Positions 1 through 6,911 of a stretch of 21,099 bases of DNA are shown one piece after another (positions within the stretch are counted from its first letter, which is position 1; each line of letters starts with the position of its first letter). Source of the stretch: M3007 sp038203695 (GTDB lineage Bacteria > Bacteroidota > Bacteroidia > Chitinophagales > Saprospiraceae); contig JBBRDQ010000072.1 in the NCBI GenBank assembly GCA_038203695.1, positions 1-21,099 on the forward strand, written 5' to 3'. The notes below the pieces were generated by a model. The model did not search any database. It saw nothing but the letters and a program-made list of their open reading frames with translations, and was not told the DNA's origin. A program made the translations under genes and the position numbers.

Positions 1-375
1 TCAGGAGGGGAACTCGGATGAAACGGATTATACGGATTAAAACGGATTTTTGATCAGGCTTAAGCCTTCTCGGTAGCGGCAGGAGTAGAACACGGATGAT
101 GCGGATTGTACGGATTAAAACGGATTTTTGATCAGGCTAAAGCCTTCTCGGTAGCGGCAGGAGTAGAACACGGATGAAACGGATTATACGGATTAAAACG
201 GATTTTTGATCAGGCTAAAGCCTTCTCGGTAGCGGCAGGAGGGAAACACGGATGAAACGGATTATACGGATTAAAACGGATTTTTGATCAGGCTAAAGCC
301 TTCTCGGTAACGGCAGGAGGGGAACACGGATGAAACGGATTATACGGATTAAAACAGATTTTTAGGACAGGCTGA
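1..375 (+). repeat. 78-bp direct repeat array (about 4.8 copies)
   Basis: The anchor GATCAGGCT recurs at 52, 130, 208 and 286, exactly 78 bp apart. A diverged fifth copy falls at the predicted place (AGGACAGGCT at 364). Each unit has two parts: four CGGAT blocks spaced 9-10 bp (15, 24, 33 and 43 in the first copy), and a segment with the small palindrome GGCTAAAGCC followed by TCGGTAGCGGCAGGAG. Copies are nearly identical, which suggests recent amplification or homogenisation. No open frame or transposase is linked to it. The block begins at the window edge, so its left limit is unknown. Confidence 0.93.
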
Positions 376-383
376 CGCCTGTC
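366..383. repeat. Perfect short hairpin GACAGGC-TGAC-GCCTGTC
   Basis: A 7-bp perfect stem with a 4-nt loop sits at the end of the last direct 78-bp copy, where the usual GGCTAAAGCC palindrome has been replaced. It is not followed by a T-run, so I do not call it a terminator. Confidence 0.7.
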
Positions 384-451
384 TTCGCTACACTTGACAT
401 TTTCAATAGGTGTATTGCCTATTCAAATCTTTTACTATCCCAATTTATAAA

Positions 452-475
452 GTCTGCGGCAGACGAAGTCTGCCG
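452..475. repeat. Overlapping perfect hairpins (GTCTGC / CGGCAGAC)
   Basis: CGGCAGAC (457-464) and GTCTGCCG (468-475) form an 8-bp stem with a 3-nt loop. The overlapping GTCTGC (452-457) and GCAGAC (459-464) form an alternative 6-bp stem with a 1-nt spacer. The element separates the direct repeats from the inverted copies. Its function is unknown; it could be a folded RNA element or a dispersed palindromic repeat. Confidence 0.65.
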
Positions 476-477
476 TT

Positions 478-616
478 AAAAATCCCTTTTAATCCGTGCA
501 ATCCGTTTCATCCGTGTTCCCATCCCGCCGCTACCGAAAAGGCTTTAGCCTGATCGCTAAAAATCCCTTTTAATCCGTACAATCCGCATCATCCGTGTTC
601 TCATCCTGCCGCTAAT
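478..616 (-). repeat. Two inverted copies of the 78-bp repeat
   Basis: AAAAATCCC starts at 478 and again at 559, an 81-bp step. Each copy is the reverse complement of the array unit at 1-375 (ATCCGT blocks, then CCGCCGCTACCGAAAAGGCT or a variant), with 3 extra bases next to the GATC. The second copy is cut short just before the start codon at 629. Together with 1-375 this makes a long imperfect inverted repeat. I see no convincing Bacteroidota promoter in 376-628, so where transcription of the operon begins is unclear; it may lie upstream of the window. Confidence 0.9.
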
Positions 617-628
617 CCATATCCATCC

Positions 629-1843
629 ATGCTCTTCGACCTATCCAAATTCATCGCCCAACACGTAACCGGCCGCACCCGAAGTTTTTTCCAGCCCGAT
701 CTGGAAGCCAATCACGCTGCCCTGGCCGCCGGCATCGACGGCCGTTCCGTGCTGGTGATCGGCGGCGCGGGCACGATCGGCGCTTCGTTTGTCAAGGCGA
801 TCCTGCGTTTTCGGCCCGCCCGTTTATATGTGATCGACACGAATGAAAACGGGCTGACCGAACTGGTGCGCGACCTGCGCAGTGCATCGGATTACCATAT
901 TCCAGCCGACTTTAAAACCTACCCGATCGACTTTGGCGATCGGGTGTTTGAAAAAATCCTGCGACGGGAAGGACCGTTTGAGATCGTGGCCAATTTTGCC
1001 GCGCACAAACACGTGCGCAGCGAGAAAGATCATTATTCGATTGAGGCTATGGTGACCAATAATGTGTTCAAAGCCAAACACTTACTGGATTTACTGGCGC
1101 AACACCCGCCGGAGCGCTTTTTCTGTGTAAGTACCGACAAGGCCGCCAACCCGGTAAATGTGATGGGCGCGACCAAAAAACTGATGGAAGAAGTGATCCT
1201 GGCCTACGCGGCCGCGCTGCCAATCGCTACCGCCCGCTTCGCCAACGTCGCTTTTTCGAATGGCAGCCTGCCAGCCGGATTTGTAGAACGCCTGCTAAAA
1301 AAACAACCTTTTTCAGCGCCGCGCGATGTAGAGCGCTACTTTGTGTCGCCGGAAGAATCCGGGCAACTGTGCCTCCTGGCCTGTATGCTGGGGGCTTCGG
1401 GCGATATATTTTTCCCGAAACTGGACCCGGTCCAGGATGTCAAAAAGTTTTCCGCAATCGGCACGGCCTTGTTGCAAACAATGGGTTTTGAACCCGATTA
1501 CTGTGCCTCCGAACAGGAAGCACGCGAAAAAGCGGCGCGTTTAACTGAAGATTCTACCCACTATCCGGTGTACTATTTCGACTCGGATACTTCCGGAGAA
1601 AAGGCGTACGAAGAGTTTTATACCGATAAAGAAACCTTGGATCTGACCCGTTTTTCTGCCATCGGTGTGATCAAAAACTCGCCCCGGCGCGCACTGCCCG
1701 ACATTGGACAAATGTTCGAGGAATTGAAGGCGGTATTTACCCACGACGACACCGATAAAAATGCGGTAGTTCGTTTATTGAACCATTACATTCCCGATTT
1801 TCAACACGTGGAGACCGGAAAAAACCTCGATCAAAAGATGTAA
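629..1843 (+). CDS. CapD/WbpM-like nucleotide-sugar 4,6-dehydratase/epimerase
   Basis: A cytoplasmic 404-aa short-chain dehydrogenase of the Polysacc_synt_2 (CapD/WbpM/FlaA1) family. It probably converts a UDP-HexNAc such as UDP-GlcNAc to a 4-keto-6-deoxy or epimerised sugar for surface polysaccharide. Seen: NAD-binding GGAGTIG at residues 45-51 with D70 at the end of beta-2, AAHKHV around 124-129, STDK at 168-171, and NVMGATKK at 177-184. There Met179 stands where most SDRs have the catalytic Tyr, followed by Lys183; this M-x3-K pattern is normal for CapD/WbpM. There is no N-terminal membrane domain, unlike full-length WbpM. The C-terminal block DTSGEKAYEEF (320-330) marks a subfamily whose exact product I cannot state. 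It is the first gene of the operon, 31 bp before the sugar transferase. No Shine-Dalgarno precedes the ATG; the start is placed by the N-terminus, which directly follows the repeat block. Confidence 0.88.
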   Translation: MLFDLSKFIAQHVTGRTRSFFQPDLEANHAALAAGIDGRSVLVIGGAGTIGASFVKAILRFRPARLYVIDTNENGLTELVRDLRSASDYHIPADFKTYPIDFGDRVFEKILRREGPFEIVANFAAHKHVRSEKDHYSIEAMVTNNVFKAKHLLDLLAQHPPERFFCVSTDKAANPVNVMGATKKLMEEVILAYAAALPIATARFANVAFSNGSLPAGFVERLLKKQPFSAPRDVERYFVSPEESGQLCLLACMLGASGDIFFPKLDPVQDVKKFSAIGTALLQTMGFEPDYCASEQEAREKAARLTEDSTHYPVYYFDSDTSGEKAYEEFYTDKETLDLTRFSAIGVIKNSPRRALPDIGQMFEELKAVFTHDDTDKNAVVRLLNHYIPDFQHVETGKNLDQKM

Positions 1844-1874
1844 GTTTTATTTCGGCTATACACACCCTACCTGC

Positions 1875-2549
1875 ATGTATTCTTTTTTTAAACGCCTGTT
1901 TGACATCCTGATCGCCGCCATTGCCTTGCTTGTTCTGGCGCCGCTGCTGATTCCGATTATGATCGCTTTGCGACTGACCGGTGAAGGTGAAGTCTTTTAT
2001 TGCCAAAACCGCGTAGGGTATAAAAAGCAGCCGTTCCGTATCTGGAAATTTGCCACGATGTTGAAAAACAGCCCCAATATGGGCACCGGTAGCCTCACCT
2101 TGCGGCACGATCCACGCGTAACGGTGGTTGGGCGGTATTTGCGCAGCACAAAAATCAACGAATTGCCGCAACTGATCAACCTGCTGATGGGCGATATGGC
2201 GCTGGTCGGACCACGGCCGCAGATGAAAGTGGATTTTGAAGCGTTTCCGGTACCGGTACAGGAAGTGATCTATAATGTCCGGCCGGGCATCACTGGCATC
2301 GGCTCGATTGTATTCCGGGACGAAGAGCGGTTGTTGTCTGTACCAGACCGCGATCCGCGGGCGTTTTATGTAACGCATATCGCGCCATACAAAGGAACCG
2401 TCGAACTCTGGTACCAGGATAATATATCATTGTGGACCGATCTGCGGCTGGTCTGGCTCACTGCCAATGCAATTTTTAATGCCGAGAGCGATTTGCATTT
2501 TCGGATGTTTCCAGACTTGCCAAAACTACCGGAAGAACTGGCAGCATAA
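1875..2549 (+). CDS. Undecaprenyl-phosphate sugar-1-phosphate transferase (small PGT, Bac_transf)
   Basis: A 224-aa monotopic phosphoglycosyl transferase (PglC/WcaJ C-terminal type) that would move a sugar-1-phosphate from a UDP-sugar to undecaprenyl phosphate and so start the lipid-linked repeat unit. Seen: KRLFD (residues 6-10), a hydrophobic membrane-entry helix with Pro at about 11-32, QNRVGYKK (44-51), FRIWKFATM (54-62), DPRVT, KINELPQL (93-100), GDMALVGPRPQ and PGITG. The family length is about 200-230 aa. The usual Asp-Glu catalytic dyad is Asn95-Glu96 here. It lies between the CapD-like enzyme (a likely supplier of its substrate) and the CpsB phosphatase, as expected in a capsule or exopolysaccharide locus. 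The sugar it transfers cannot be read from sequence. Confidence 0.92.
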   Translation: MYSFFKRLFDILIAAIALLVLAPLLIPIMIALRLTGEGEVFYCQNRVGYKKQPFRIWKFATMLKNSPNMGTGSLTLRHDPRVTVVGRYLRSTKINELPQLINLLMGDMALVGPRPQMKVDFEAFPVPVQEVIYNVRPGITGIGSIVFRDEERLLSVPDRDPRAFYVTHIAPYKGTVELWYQDNISLWTDLRLVWLTANAIFNAESDLHFRMFPDLPKLPEELAA

Positions 2550-2634
2550 GATTAGTAAAGACGCGCCAGCCAGCCAGTCCTGCCTCCCACTTTTGCGAAA
2601 GCGTCTATTCAAACACTCTAAAATTCAGCGCCAC

Positions 2635-3369
2635 ATGTTTGATTTATTCAGTAAAAAAGAGCCGGTAAATGTACCGGAAGATTACGGCACACTGGGTACC
2701 GATCTGCACTCCCACCTGTTACCGGGCATTGACGATGGTGCGCCAGATCTGGCCACTTCGCTGGAGTTGATCCAGGCGCTGCAGCAACTCGGTTTTTCCA
2801 GGTTAATCACCACGCCGCACGTGATGGCGGATTTTTATCCCAACACACGGGAGGTAATCTTGCGCAAACGCGATGCGGTGCAGGAGGCCATTACGGAGAT
2901 GGGCATTCCGGTCCAGTTCGATGCGGCGGCCGAATATTACATCGATGAGTCGTTCGCAGCGTTACTTCAGCGCGAAAAATTACTGACGCTCCCCGGCGAT
3001 CGCGTCCTGGTGGAAATGTCTTTTCACCAGCCGTATCGCAACCTGCACCAGGTATTGTTCGATTTGCAAATGAAAGGATACCATCCGATCATGGCCCATC
3101 CCGAACGGTATCCGTACTACAACAAAGTGGAACAATTCGAGGAATTGCGCCAGATTGGGTGCGTGCTACAGGTCAACTTGTTGTCCCTGACCGGTTATTA
3201 CGGCAAACCGATCCAGCAAAATGCCCGGAAAATTATTGAAAACGGCCTGGCGACCTATATCGCTACCGACCTGCACCACGAACGCCACGCTGGCAAACTA
3301 AAAGAGGCCCTAACGCACGAATTAGTCGGTAAAGCCCTGCAAAGCGCGTTGCACAATAACACTTTATAG
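2635..3369 (+). CDS. CpsB/CapC (YwqE)-type PHP-domain tyrosine-protein phosphatase
   Basis: A 244-aa cytoplasmic metal-dependent phosphatase of the polymerase/histidinol-phosphatase (PHP) fold. In Gram-positive and Bacteroidota polysaccharide loci it removes phosphate from the tyrosine-rich tail of the BY-kinase that controls chain length and export. Metal-ligand motifs are all visible: DLHSHLLPGIDDG (residues 23-35), TPH (60-62), AAAEYY with E100, HPERY (155-159) and TDLH (211-214). The frame stays open upstream to 2467, inside the preceding gene. I chose the ATG at 2635 because family similarity starts just after it and the upstream segment is low-quality overlap. It ends 6 bp before wecB. 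Its presence implies a Wzc-type kinase elsewhere in the locus; none is in the window. Confidence 0.93.
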   Translation: MFDLFSKKEPVNVPEDYGTLGTDLHSHLLPGIDDGAPDLATSLELIQALQQLGFSRLITTPHVMADFYPNTREVILRKRDAVQEAITEMGIPVQFDAAAEYYIDESFAALLQREKLLTLPGDRVLVEMSFHQPYRNLHQVLFDLQMKGYHPIMAHPERYPYYNKVEQFEELRQIGCVLQVNLLSLTGYYGKPIQQNARKIIENGLATYIATDLHHERHAGKLKEALTHELVGKALQSALHNNTL

Positions 3370-3375
3370 CCATAC

Positions 3376-4485
3376 ATGAAAATCCTCTCTATCGTCGGCG
3401 CGCGCCCCAATTTCATGAAAGTGGCCCCCCTGCACCGCGCCTTTCAACACTACCCCAACCTGATTTCCAAAATCGTGCATACCGGCCAGCACTACGATGC
3501 CAAAATGAGCACGGTATTTTTCGAACAACTCGAACTCCCGACGCCGGATTATTATTTGGGTGTTGGCGGCGGCAGTCACACCCAGCAGACAGCCAAAGTT
3601 ATGCTCGCTTTCGAACAGGTGGTGACCGACGAACAACCGGATCTGGTGCTGGTGGTAGGCGACGTAAATTCGACCATTGCCTGCGCGTTGGTGGCCAGCA
3701 AAATGGGTATTCCCGTCGCGCACGTGGAGGCGGGACTGCGCAGCGGCGATCGCCGGATGCCGGAAGAGATCAACCGGATTCTCACCGACGCTATTTCGGA
3801 CTATTTGTTTGTCTCGGAAAACGCCGGCATGGTCAACCTGCAACTGGAAAATACCGCGCCCGGCAAAACGTATTTTGTTGGCAATTGCATGATCGACTCG
3901 CTGGTGCATTACCGCGCCAAAGCGGCTAAGACCGGGACGGTTGCCCAACTGAATCTGACGCCGCAACAATACGTACTGGTCACCATGCACCGTCCTTCCA
4001 ATGTGGATACCGAAGTGGGATTGGGCGCGATCGTACACATGATCGAACTGGCCGCGCAGCATGTCCCGGTCGTGTTCCCGGTACACCCGCGTACGCACAA
4101 CAACTTTGAAAAATTTGGGTTTAAAGAGCGGTTAGATAAGGTCAGAAACTTGCAACTACTTGAACCGCAAGGTTATCTGGAGTTTTTAAACCTGATGGAA
4201 AATGCGGCGGTCGTATTGACCGATTCGGGTGGTATCCAGGAAGAAACGACGTATTTGCAGGTGCCCTGTCTTACGTTCCGCGAAAATACGGAACGGCCGG
4301 TGACGGTCGAACTCGGTTCCAATACCCTGCTTGCTACCCTCGACCCCGAAATAGCCTCTGCCAAAATAGTCGAAATCCTGGCCGGCAAAAGTAAAACCGG
4401 ACAGATTCCGCCTTTTTGGGACGGTCAGGCAGCGGATCGCATCGCCGCTGTGTTAAACAACATCTCTTCTGTACCAAGTCCTTAA
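3376..4485 (+). CDS. wecB: UDP-N-acetylglucosamine 2-epimerase (non-hydrolysing)
   Basis: A cytoplasmic 369-aa GT-B-fold enzyme that interconverts UDP-GlcNAc and UDP-ManNAc. Seen: GARPNFMKVAP (residues 8-18), HTGQHYD (35-41), GDVNST with D96, HVEAGLR with E118, PEEINR with E131, MHRPSNVD with H205, HPRTH and TDSGGIQEE (282-290). These correspond to the catalytic residues known for E. coli WecB. Length is typical. There are 6 bp after cpsB and 4 bp before the gmd start, so translation is probably coupled. No WecC-like UDP-ManNAc dehydrogenase is visible in the window, so the sugar may be used as ManNAc or oxidised by an enzyme encoded elsewhere. Confidence 0.96.
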   Translation: MKILSIVGARPNFMKVAPLHRAFQHYPNLISKIVHTGQHYDAKMSTVFFEQLELPTPDYYLGVGGGSHTQQTAKVMLAFEQVVTDEQPDLVLVVGDVNSTIACALVASKMGIPVAHVEAGLRSGDRRMPEEINRILTDAISDYLFVSENAGMVNLQLENTAPGKTYFVGNCMIDSLVHYRAKAAKTGTVAQLNLTPQQYVLVTMHRPSNVDTEVGLGAIVHMIELAAQHVPVVFPVHPRTHNNFEKFGFKERLDKVRNLQLLEPQGYLEFLNLMENAAVVLTDSGGIQEETTYLQVPCLTFRENTERPVTVELGSNTLLATLDPEIASAKIVEILAGKSKTGQIPPFWDGQAADRIAAVLNNISSVPSP

Positions 4486-4489
4486 TACT

Positions 4490-5596
4490 GTGAAAAAAGC
4501 CCTTATCACCGGGATTACCGGGCAGGACGGTGCCTATCTGGCCGAATTGCTGTTGGCCAAAGGCTATGAAGTGCACGGCGTCAAACGCCGTTCTTCGCTC
4601 TTCAATACCGACCGCATCGATCATTTATACCAGGATCCGCACGTCAATAACCGCAATTTTGTGCTGCACTACGGCGACCTGACCGACAGCACCAACCTGA
4701 TCCGCATCGTCCAGGAAGTGCAGCCCGACGAAATTTACAACCTCGGTGCACAAAGCCACGTACAGGTCAGTTTTGAAACCCCGGAGTACACCGCCAACGC
4801 CGACGGCACCGGCACTTTGCGCATCTTGGAAGCCATCCGCTTACTGGGGCTGACGGCGAAAACAAAATTTTACCAGGCCAGTACGTCCGAATTATACGGA
4901 CTGGTCCAGGAAGTGCCGCAGCGGGAAACGACCCCGTTTTATCCGCGTTCGCCGTATGCCGTGGCCAAATTGTACGCTTACTGGATTACGGTCAATTACC
5001 GCGAATCGTACGGCATTTTTGCCAGCAACGGTATCTTGTTCAACCATGAAAGTCCGTTGCGCGGCGAGACGTTTGTGACACGCAAAATCACCCGGGCGGT
5101 AGCCAAAATTTCGCTGGGTTTGCAAGACCAATTATGGCTCGGCAACCTGGATGCCCAGCGCGACTGGGGCCATGCCAAGGATTACTGCGAAGGTATGTGG
5201 CGGATTTTACAGCATGCAGAGGCCGATGATTTTGTACTGGCGACAGGCAAAACAACCGCGGTGCGCGAGTTCTGTCGCATGGCCTTTCGGGAAGTCGGTG
5301 TAGATCTGGAATTTACCGGAACCGACGTGACTGAAAAAGGCATAGTGGCCAGTTCCACCAATCCAAATTTGCGTCCGGGCCAGGAAGTGATCGCCGTAGA
5401 TCCGCGTTATTTCCGGCCGGCGGAAGTAGACCTTTTAATTGGCGATGCCACCAAAGCCAGGGAAAAACTCGGCTGGCAGGCCACGCATACGTTGCCCGAA
5501 CTGGTGCAGGAAATGGTCCAATCCGACCTGCAGTTATTTCGCCGGGAAGAATACCTGAAAACCGGCGGCTTCTCCATTCGCAATCAGTTCGAGTAA
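4490..5596 (+). CDS. gmd: GDP-mannose 4,6-dehydratase
   Basis: A 368-aa SDR enzyme that converts GDP-D-mannose to GDP-4-keto-6-deoxy-D-mannose with NADP(H). Seen: GITGQDGAYL (residues 8-17), the GMD signature around KRRSSLFNTDRID (32-44), STSE (131-134), catalytic Tyr156 and Lys160 in YPRSPYAVAK, and NHESPLRGETFVTRKI. Length and motif order match the family throughout. The start is GTG at 4490, 4 bp after the wecB stop; there is no in-frame ATG early enough to keep the Rossmann strand. The next gene, fcl, follows after 8 bp, and the two enzymes act in series. Confidence 0.97.
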   Translation: MKKALITGITGQDGAYLAELLLAKGYEVHGVKRRSSLFNTDRIDHLYQDPHVNNRNFVLHYGDLTDSTNLIRIVQEVQPDEIYNLGAQSHVQVSFETPEYTANADGTGTLRILEAIRLLGLTAKTKFYQASTSELYGLVQEVPQRETTPFYPRSPYAVAKLYAYWITVNYRESYGIFASNGILFNHESPLRGETFVTRKITRAVAKISLGLQDQLWLGNLDAQRDWGHAKDYCEGMWRILQHAEADDFVLATGKTTAVREFCRMAFREVGVDLEFTGTDVTEKGIVASSTNPNLRPGQEVIAVDPRYFRPAEVDLLIGDATKAREKLGWQATHTLPELVQEMVQSDLQLFRREEYLKTGGFSIRNQFE

Positions 5597-5604
5597 ATCC
5601 TTTC

Positions 5605-6531
5605 ATGAAAAAAACAGCAAAAATATACATCGCCGGACACCGTGGCATGGTTGGTTCGGCCATATTGCGGAAACTGCAAGCCGAAGGTTTCACCAATTTT
5701 ACCCTGGCCGACTCAACGCAACTCGACCTGCGCAGCCAGGTGGAAGTCCAGACGTTTTTTCGCAAAGAAAAACCCGCTTATGTCTTTCTGGCGGCGGCAA
5801 AAGTGGGCGGCATTCTGGCCAATGATACCTATCGCGCCGAGTTTCTGTACGACAATTTGATGATTGAGGCCAATGTGATTGAGGCCGCTTACCGCAATGG
5901 CGTGGAAAAATTGATGTTCCTGGGCTCCTCCTGCATTTATCCTAAAATGGCCCCCCAGCCGTTGCAGGAAGATGCCTTGCTGACCGGCTTACTCGAACCG
6001 ACCAATGAACCTTATGCAATTGCAAAAATTGCCGGAATAAAACTCTGTGACGCCTATCGGGCGCAATACAGTTGTAATTTTGTGTCGGTGATGCCCACCA
6101 ATTTGTATGGCCCCAATGACAACTACCATCCGCAAAACAGCCACGTGCTGCCAGCGATGATCCGACGGTTTCATGAAGCCAAACAGCAAGGCGACGCCTC
6201 CGTCACAATCTGGGGAACTGGCACACCACGCCGGGAATTCCTCCATGTAGACGACCTGGCCGATGCGTGTTTTTACCTCATGCAACACTACAACGAGCCG
6301 GGTCTGGTGAATGTCGGCGTCGGCGCCGACATTTCGATCCTGGAACTCGCGCAACTGGTGCAGCGAATCGTGGGTTATACCGGTGAAATTCGCCACGACC
6401 TCAGCAAACCCGACGGAACACCCCGTAAGTTGATGGATGTCAGTAAATTACACGGATTCGGCTGGCAGGCGAAAATCGGCCTGGAACACGGTATTACCCA
6501 AGTCTATGCAGAATTCAAGGCAAAAAATTAA
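5605..6531 (+). CDS. fcl: GDP-L-fucose synthase (GDP-4-keto-6-deoxymannose 3,5-epimerase/4-reductase)
   Basis: A 308-aa SDR enzyme that completes GDP-L-fucose synthesis from the Gmd product using NADPH. Seen: AGHRGMVGSA (residues 10-19), GSSCIYP with S108 and C110, PYAIAK with Tyr137 and Lys141, PTNLYGPNDN, and NSHVLPAMIRR with H180. These align one residue off the catalytic Ser107, Cys109, Tyr136, Lys140 and His179 known for the E. coli enzyme, so it looks fully active. It is last in the tight run of genes before the repeat block at 6532-6911. Confidence 0.97.
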   Translation: MKKTAKIYIAGHRGMVGSAILRKLQAEGFTNFTLADSTQLDLRSQVEVQTFFRKEKPAYVFLAAAKVGGILANDTYRAEFLYDNLMIEANVIEAAYRNGVEKLMFLGSSCIYPKMAPQPLQEDALLTGLLEPTNEPYAIAKIAGIKLCDAYRAQYSCNFVSVMPTNLYGPNDNYHPQNSHVLPAMIRRFHEAKQQGDASVTIWGTGTPRREFLHVDDLADACFYLMQHYNEPGLVNVGVGADISILELAQLVQRIVGYTGEIRHDLSKPDGTPRKLMDVSKLHGFGWQAKIGLEHGITQVYAEFKAKN

Positions 6532-6540
6532 GCCCCCCAC

Positions 6541-6908
6541 GTCAAAGTGAGCTGCTGAAATACTCAAAACCCACTACTCAAAACTCAAAACTTACTACCC
6601 AAAACTCACCTTTCAACCCAAGCCCGAAGCCAAACTACTCAAAACCCACTACTCAAAACTCAAAACTCACCTTTCAACCCAAGCCCGAAGCCAAACTACT
6701 CAAAACCCAAAACTCAAAACTCACCTTTCAACCCAAGCCCGAAGCCAAACTACTCAAAACTCAAAACCCAAAACTCAAAACTCACCTTTCAACCCAAACC
6801 CGAAGCCAAACTACTCAAAACCCAAAACCCAAAACTCAAAACTCACCTTTCAACCCAAGCCCGAAGCCAAACTACTCAAAACCCACTACTCAAAACTCAA
6901 AACTTTAA
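6541..6908. repeat. Nested tandem repeat: ACYCAAA heptads inside 54/61-bp units
   Basis: The 380 bp between fcl and manC are almost wholly repetitive. CACCTTTCAACCCA starts at 6607, 6668, 6722, 6783 and 6844, giving steps of 61, 54, 61 and 61 bp. The 7-bp difference equals one internal heptad (ACTCAAA or ACCCAAA). Each unit is a run of heptads followed by a constant piece including AACCCAAGCCCGAAGCC. The + strand is very poor in G and T. No promoter or open frame is seen. The pattern fits a polymorphic minisatellite that expands by whole heptads or whole units. Confidence 0.93.
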
Positions 6909-6911
6909 AGC

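Noticed and set aside
1..375. CRISPR array
   Set aside because: The 78-bp units repeat along their whole length with no unique spacers, and no cas gene is present.
394..424. Sigma-70-like promoter (TTGACA with a weak -10)
   Set aside because: The -10 is poor, and Bacteroidota primary promoters use TAnnTTTG with a -33 TTTG; a chance match is likely.
1..616. Terminal inverted repeats of a transposon
   Set aside because: The inverted copies enclose only about 100 bp of non-coding DNA, and no transposase or target duplication is seen.
1737..2378. 213-aa minus-strand open frame
   Set aside because: It lies antisense to the sugar transferase and has low-complexity, motif-free sequence; a shadow frame.
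3364..4098. 244-aa minus-strand open frame
   Set aside because: It is fully antisense to wecB, whose catalytic motifs are all intact; His/Arg-rich composition typical of a shadow.
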